Shown: positions 60,855 to 64,000 of the stretch, in pieces | How positions within the stretch are numbered: position 1 is the stretch's first letter | Layout: every line of letters starts with the position of its first letter | Origin: Cellulomonas chitinilytica | GTDB lineage: Bacteria > Actinomycetota > Actinomycetes > Actinomycetales > Cellulomonadaceae | Length of the DNA stretch: 64,000 nt | Assembly: GCF_016862675.1 (NCBI RefSeq) | Contig: NZ_BONK01000008.1 | Location: forward strand, 1-64,000 | Reading direction: 5' to 3' | Made by a program: the position numbers and the translations under genes | Notes under the pieces: model-generated | The model's input: the letters and a program-made list of their open reading frames with translations, nothing else | Told to the model about the DNA's origin: nothing | Databases searched by the model: none

Positions 60855-61673
60855 TCAGCCCAGCGCCGCGAGCGATGCGGGTGCCATCGCGGTGTACCAC
60901 CGGGCGCACGGGTCGCTGGACTGTCGCGTCCACCGCGACGCGCGGGGGAGCAGGTGGGGCTCGAGCAGTGCGACGTACCCCGCGATCTCGTCACGCTCTC
61001 CCTCATACCGCTCCGGCTCGTCGAAGTCGCTCACCTCGGCGTAGCGGCGGAAGATCGTCGCGTAGAGGTCCGCGACCTGCACCAGGCCAACGTGGTGCGA
61101 GCGGACGGCGAACGGCGTGTCGACGATCTGGTCCATCTGCCGCTGCTTCCGCGCCCGCTCGTAGTAGCCGTCGGTCCACGCCGGCGGTGCGAACATGGAC
61201 TCGACGAGCGCGGCGAGCTGGCGCTGGTTGTCGTCGAAGACCAGCACGGTCCGACCCTTGCCGCCCGGCTTCTTCTGGTGGGAGCGCTGAACCTGCAAGG
61301 CAATGTGCCACGCCGCGGCCTGCCAGGCGTCGCGGAGCTCGGCCGTGCCCGGTGGCGTGCCGAGGATGGCCGCGTGAGGAATCGCGGCCAGCGCGAGCTT
61401 GTGTCGACGCTCCCCGAGCCACTCACAGAGGGCCTGGGTCACGGCGATCCGCTCCGACGCCGGCACCCTGTTCCACGCGCCGTTGCCGCGCAGCAGGTCG
61501 TTGGCCTTGAGTTCCCTGAACGCTCCCGAAGCCGTTGCAGTCAGGTTCTTCGCGATCTCGCCGAACTCCTCTTGGGTGAGGCGAAGGCGCGTCGCGTCCA
61601 CGACGATCCCGACCATCACGAGGACCGGGCTCTTGCCATCGATGCCAGTCTCGTCGACGTAGGTGAAGTACAT
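60855..61673 (-). CDS. DUF3800 domain protein
   Basis: 272 residues. It begins FTYVDETGIDGKSPVLVMVGIVVDA, the DUF3800 opening with its early Asp-Glu, and later has LVFDDNQRQ and FAVRSHHVGLVQVADLYATIFRRY, matching the late aspartate region. DUF3800 proteins have an RNase H-like layout and are common in mobile elements and defence islands; activity is not established. It is divergent from the HTH-ImmA pair, with a 116-bp spacer. Confidence 0.8.
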   Translation of the reverse strand: MYFTYVDETGIDGKSPVLVMVGIVVDATRLRLTQEEFGEIAKNLTATASGAFRELKANDLLRGNGAWNRVPASERIAVTQALCEWLGERRHKLALAAIPHAAILGTPPGTAELRDAWQAAAWHIALQVQRSHQKKPGGKGRTVLVFDDNQRQLAALVESMFAPPAWTDGYYERARKQRQMDQIVDTPFAVRSHHVGLVQVADLYATIFRRYAEVSDFDEPERYEGERDEIAGYVALLEPHLLPRASRWTRQSSDPCARWYTAMAPASLAALG

Positions 61674-61773
61674 GTGTCCGGCTTTCTGCTGCGGTGGTCA
61701 CCGGCGCACCCACTGCATGCGACGGCGCAAAACGCGACTCGCTACTAAATTTTCCGCCACAACTTGCGACCAT

Positions 61774-61788
61774 CCGCTACTGTAGCGG
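61774..61788. promoter_or_regulatory. palindromic operator candidate before the HTH-ImmA pair
   Basis: CCGCTACTGTAGCGG, perfect 6-bp arms with a 3-bp centre, ending one base before the ATG at 61790. The half-site CGCTACT recurs about 36 bp upstream (61740-61746). It overlaps the ribosome-binding position, so bound HTH protein would block expression. Confidence 0.6.
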
Positions 61789-61789
61789 C

Positions 61790-62419
61790 ATGGACCTGGC
61801 TCCCGGCTACACCATCGAGGACTCGCTCGCGGACGCTCTTCTGCACGCCGGCGACGTCGCGCACAGCATCGCCGTCGACAACCACGCGCTGCGGGGCTCG
61901 AACGGCTTCACGTTCGGCGCGGAGCGGTACCACCGCGCCCGGCAACTCGCACGCGGCCCTCTCGAGGACCACGGCTTCGACCTGATCCAGAACGGTGCCG
62001 GGCTCATGGGCCGACGCGGCAACCTCACCCTCGCCTTCGCGACTGCCCGGGGTCGCGTCTCCGACGGGCCCGTCACCTTCGACACCGAGAGCTCGCAGGT
62101 GCGTCGGGACGCATCGGTCGTCAACTCAATCGCGTTCCAGGACGGTCTCGACCTCGGTCTGAAGCTGCCGAGGGTGTTCCACTACGTCTGGTGCGGCACG
62201 CCGACGCAGGGCCTGACCGGTGTGTTCACGGGCTGCCTCGTCAAGCTCACCGGGGGGCGGGCGGAGTGGGCCGAGGTTCGAGTCGTCTACGACGCCGAGC
62301 CGGTGGGTCTCGGTGACGACCAGGACATCGTGGAGACGACGTACGCGTCGCAGCCCGAGCCGGAGCTCGACGTCAAGCCACGCCGTACTGCTACGGAGCG
62401 GTCTGAGGATGGCAAGTAG
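61790..62419 (+). CDS. hypothetical partner of an HTH-ImmA protein
   Basis: 209 residues, beginning MDLAPGYTIEDSLADALLHA; no AGGAGG lies upstream, and the operator palindrome occupies that position. Strand-rich with GRRGNLTLAFATARG and FHYVWCGTPTQGLTGVFTGCL. The gene overlaps the HTH-ImmA gene by 11 nt. HTH-ImmA proteins are often paired with a co-transcribed partner they cleave or regulate, sometimes a toxin; whether this is the case is unknown. No family recognised. Confidence 0.65.
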   Translation: MDLAPGYTIEDSLADALLHAGDVAHSIAVDNHALRGSNGFTFGAERYHRARQLARGPLEDHGFDLIQNGAGLMGRRGNLTLAFATARGRVSDGPVTFDTESSQVRRDASVVNSIAFQDGLDLGLKLPRVFHYVWCGTPTQGLTGVFTGCLVKLTGGRAEWAEVRVVYDAEPVGLGDDQDIVETTYASQPEPELDVKPRRTATERSEDGK

Positions 62420-63512
62420 GGGAGTCGGCCCGTTCTCCGGCCAGCGTCTCCGGCTCGCGCGTTTCCGTGCGAGCCTGACGGCGCGCGAGCTGGCGGAGCG
62501 GGTCGGTGTCACGCCTTCGGCGATCTCTCAGTTCGAGACCGGTAGGGCAAAGCCCACCGCCGCCGTCGCTGCCGCACTCGCGTTGGCATGTGGAGTTCCG
62601 GTTGCCTACTTCGACGCCCTGGGCCGGCAGATCTCGCCCAACGGGATGGATGGCACCCACTTCCGAAGCCTGCGGTCCACAACGAAGCAGGCGCGCGGGC
62701 GCGCGTTCTACTGGGCCGAGGCCGCGCTTGATCTGTCGGAGGCTCTTGACGGTCACGTCGAGCTGCCGCGCCCGGACGTTCCGTCCTACCCGGTCTCCGG
62801 TGATGCGCGCACGTCCGAGATCGAGCGATCAGCACAGGCTCTGCGTGAGCATTGGAGTCTGCCCGAGGGGCCCGTGTCGAACGTGATCCGGTTGCTGGAG
62901 AGCCGCGGGGTCGTTGTCACGTTGCTCCCACTGGACGACCGGACGATCGACGGCTACTCCCACTTTCAGGGGTCGCGCCCAGTCGTCGTACTCACCTCGA
63001 CAAAGGGTGATGCTGGCCGCGCCCGGTTCGATGCTGCACACGAGGTGGGTCACCTGGTGTGCCACCCCGATGCGGACCCCGGCGGCGCACAAGAGAAGCA
63101 AGCGAACACGTTTGCTGCTGAGTTCTTGATGCCCCGCGTGCTAATCGCCCGCGAACTGCCACGACGCTTCGACCTCGACGCCTACGCGCGGCTGAAGCAC
63201 AAGTGGGGCGTCAGCATCCAAGCGCTGCTCTACCGCGCCCGCGAACTCGAAGTCATCACCGAGGCTGCATACCGGCGTTCGGTGATGACGATCAGTCGTG
63301 ACTTCGGGCGAAGCGCCGAGCCATACCCGTTGCCAGGTCGGGAGCATCCTCGTCTTCTCGCGCTCGCGGTCGAGGTGGCTGCACAGTCGGGTGTCGAGCG
63401 CGAGACGTTGGCCAACGAGGCCGGACTCACCCTCGACGACCTGGACTCGCTCACAGCGGAGCTCGAACGTCGTCCCGTTGTCGACGCGTACGCAACCGAT
63501 CAAGGTCGCTAA
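62409..63512 (+). CDS. XRE HTH - ImmA/IrrE metallopeptidase fusion
   Basis: 367 residues. N-terminal XRE helix-turn-helix (LRLARFRASLTARELAERVG, then TPSAISQFETGRAKPT, about 14-60) and a C-terminal ImmA/IrrE zinc peptidase with H211EVGH215 followed by a downstream glutamate in NTFAAEFLMPR. ImmA-type enzymes cleave phage or ICE repressors upon DNA damage; IrrE-type ones cleave DdrO-like repressors. The self-linked HTH suggests autoregulation at the palindrome upstream of the partner gene. It points to phage, ICE or stress-module origin. Confidence 0.88.
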   Translation: MASRGVGPFSGQRLRLARFRASLTARELAERVGVTPSAISQFETGRAKPTAAVAAALALACGVPVAYFDALGRQISPNGMDGTHFRSLRSTTKQARGRAFYWAEAALDLSEALDGHVELPRPDVPSYPVSGDARTSEIERSAQALREHWSLPEGPVSNVIRLLESRGVVVTLLPLDDRTIDGYSHFQGSRPVVVLTSTKGDAGRARFDAAHEVGHLVCHPDADPGGAQEKQANTFAAEFLMPRVLIARELPRRFDLDAYARLKHKWGVSIQALLYRARELEVITEAAYRRSVMTISRDFGRSAEPYPLPGREHPRLLALAVEVAAQSGVERETLANEAGLTLDDLDSLTAELERRPVVDAYATDQGR

Positions 63513-63653
63513 GCGACCGGCCCAGCGCCGGCAACGCGAGAGAGGCGGCCAATCAGGCCCAGCGTGGGAACTTACGGCGAGTAATCGGAGGCGACGGTGA
63601 CGCTGTCGGGAGGGCACTGTCACAGAGCTTGAGTCGGACACCTTGCACGCGTG

Positions 63654-64000
63654 ATGACCACGCAGACAGAGCCAGGCGACACGTCCGAGCCTCCCAAGGA
63701 CAGTGTTGATGAACTGCATGCCAACGCGACGGGTGTGTGGGCCGTGCGCAGCACCTCAACCACGGTCTACTACTTGGACCTCGACCGACGCCGCCTGCTG
63801 CGGCTGCGGGGCGTGGGGAGCCCCGCCGGACCGTACGACGGGTGCTGGGTTCCACTCGTAAGCTTCGCGACCCTGGGTGGCGAACACGAGGTGGTCAGGG
63901 TCGGGGCGCGCAATGAGTTCTTGACCGACCCGGACGGGTGGGCAGCGTCCTACAGGTTCTGGATCCCGAGGATGTGCAGCCGCATCGACCGCGTCGACCG
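63654..64000 (+). CDS. hypothetical protein (3' partial)
   Basis: The frame is open from ATG 63654 to the window end (115 complete codons). It reads TGVWAVRSTSTTVYYLDLDR, then a Pro/Gly segment and EVVRVGARNEFLTDPDGWAAS. Hydrophilic, strand-rich, with plausible codon usage. Its end is outside the window; no family recognised. Confidence 0.5.
   Translation, partial: MTTQTEPGDTSEPPKDSVDELHANATGVWAVRSTSTTVYYLDLDRRRLLRLRGVGSPAGPYDGCWVPLVSFATLGGEHEVVRVGARNEFLTDPDGWAASYRFWIPRMCSRIDRVD

Overview
The window is very GC-rich (third-codon-position G/C throughout, GTG and TTG starts, AGGAGG-type ribosome binding sites), which points to a high-GC actinobacterium. The load of xylan enzymes (GH11 with CBM2, GH39, GH43, GH51, GH120) suggests a plant-polysaccharide degrader of the Cellulomonas type. 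That placement is inference, not a database result.

Layout. (1) 1-8845: a small specialised-metabolite locus on the minus strand (acyl-AMP ligase, SDR, ACP, AvrD-family protein, P-loop NTPase, type II thioesterase, flavodoxin, SnoaL-like protein, HAD hydrolase), next to an Sfp-type phosphopantetheinyl transferase and an XRE regulator. (2) 8962-11846: secreted GH11 xylanase, GH25 muramidase and a DJ-1/PfpI protein. (3) 12264-16759: the most unusual operon: a secreted amicyanin-like cupredoxin, a 31-residue peptide followed by a 15-bp hairpin, a PaaK-like adenylating enzyme, a nine-helix protein with presenilin-type YD and GLGD motifs, a 53-residue membrane peptide and a ferric-reductase-like haem/flavin oxidoreductase. 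(4) 16929-23172: reductive pyrimidine catabolism (beta-ureidopropionase, dihydropyrimidinase, LLM oxidoreductase, aminotransferase, semialdehyde dehydrogenase). (5) 23213-27305: MarR regulator with a divergent alpha/beta hydrolase, fasciclin protein and GNAT enzyme.

(6) 27378-41442: arabinoxylan utilisation. GH43, an in-frame esterase-GH39 fusion, GH51 and a LacI regulator lie on the minus strand; a solute-binding lipoprotein, two permeases, a DUF624 protein and GH120 beta-xylosidase lie divergently on the plus strand. (7) 41519-53569: a truncated tRNA-Gly 3' end, then a SAM-IV-type riboswitch in front of an organosulfur locus with four LLM flavin monooxygenases (one fused to rhodanese), a GNAT enzyme and a dipeptide-type ABC importer.

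(8) 53570-64000: an accessory island with poorly characterised genes: a PH-like-domain protein, a HhH-GPD glycosylase-like protein with a coupled 39-residue ORF, a 601-residue internally duplicated protein, a candidate CHAT/caspase-like protease, two small membrane proteins, a DUF3800 protein and an HTH-ImmA regulator/protease pair. No integrase or transposase was seen.

The candidate new system is region 3: a bacterial presenilin-like intramembrane protease encoded next to a tiny cationic hydrophobic peptide, with an adenylating enzyme and two redox proteins. The peptide could be the structural product, with the protease, ligase and redox proteins maturing or sensing it. This is inference from motifs and gene order only.
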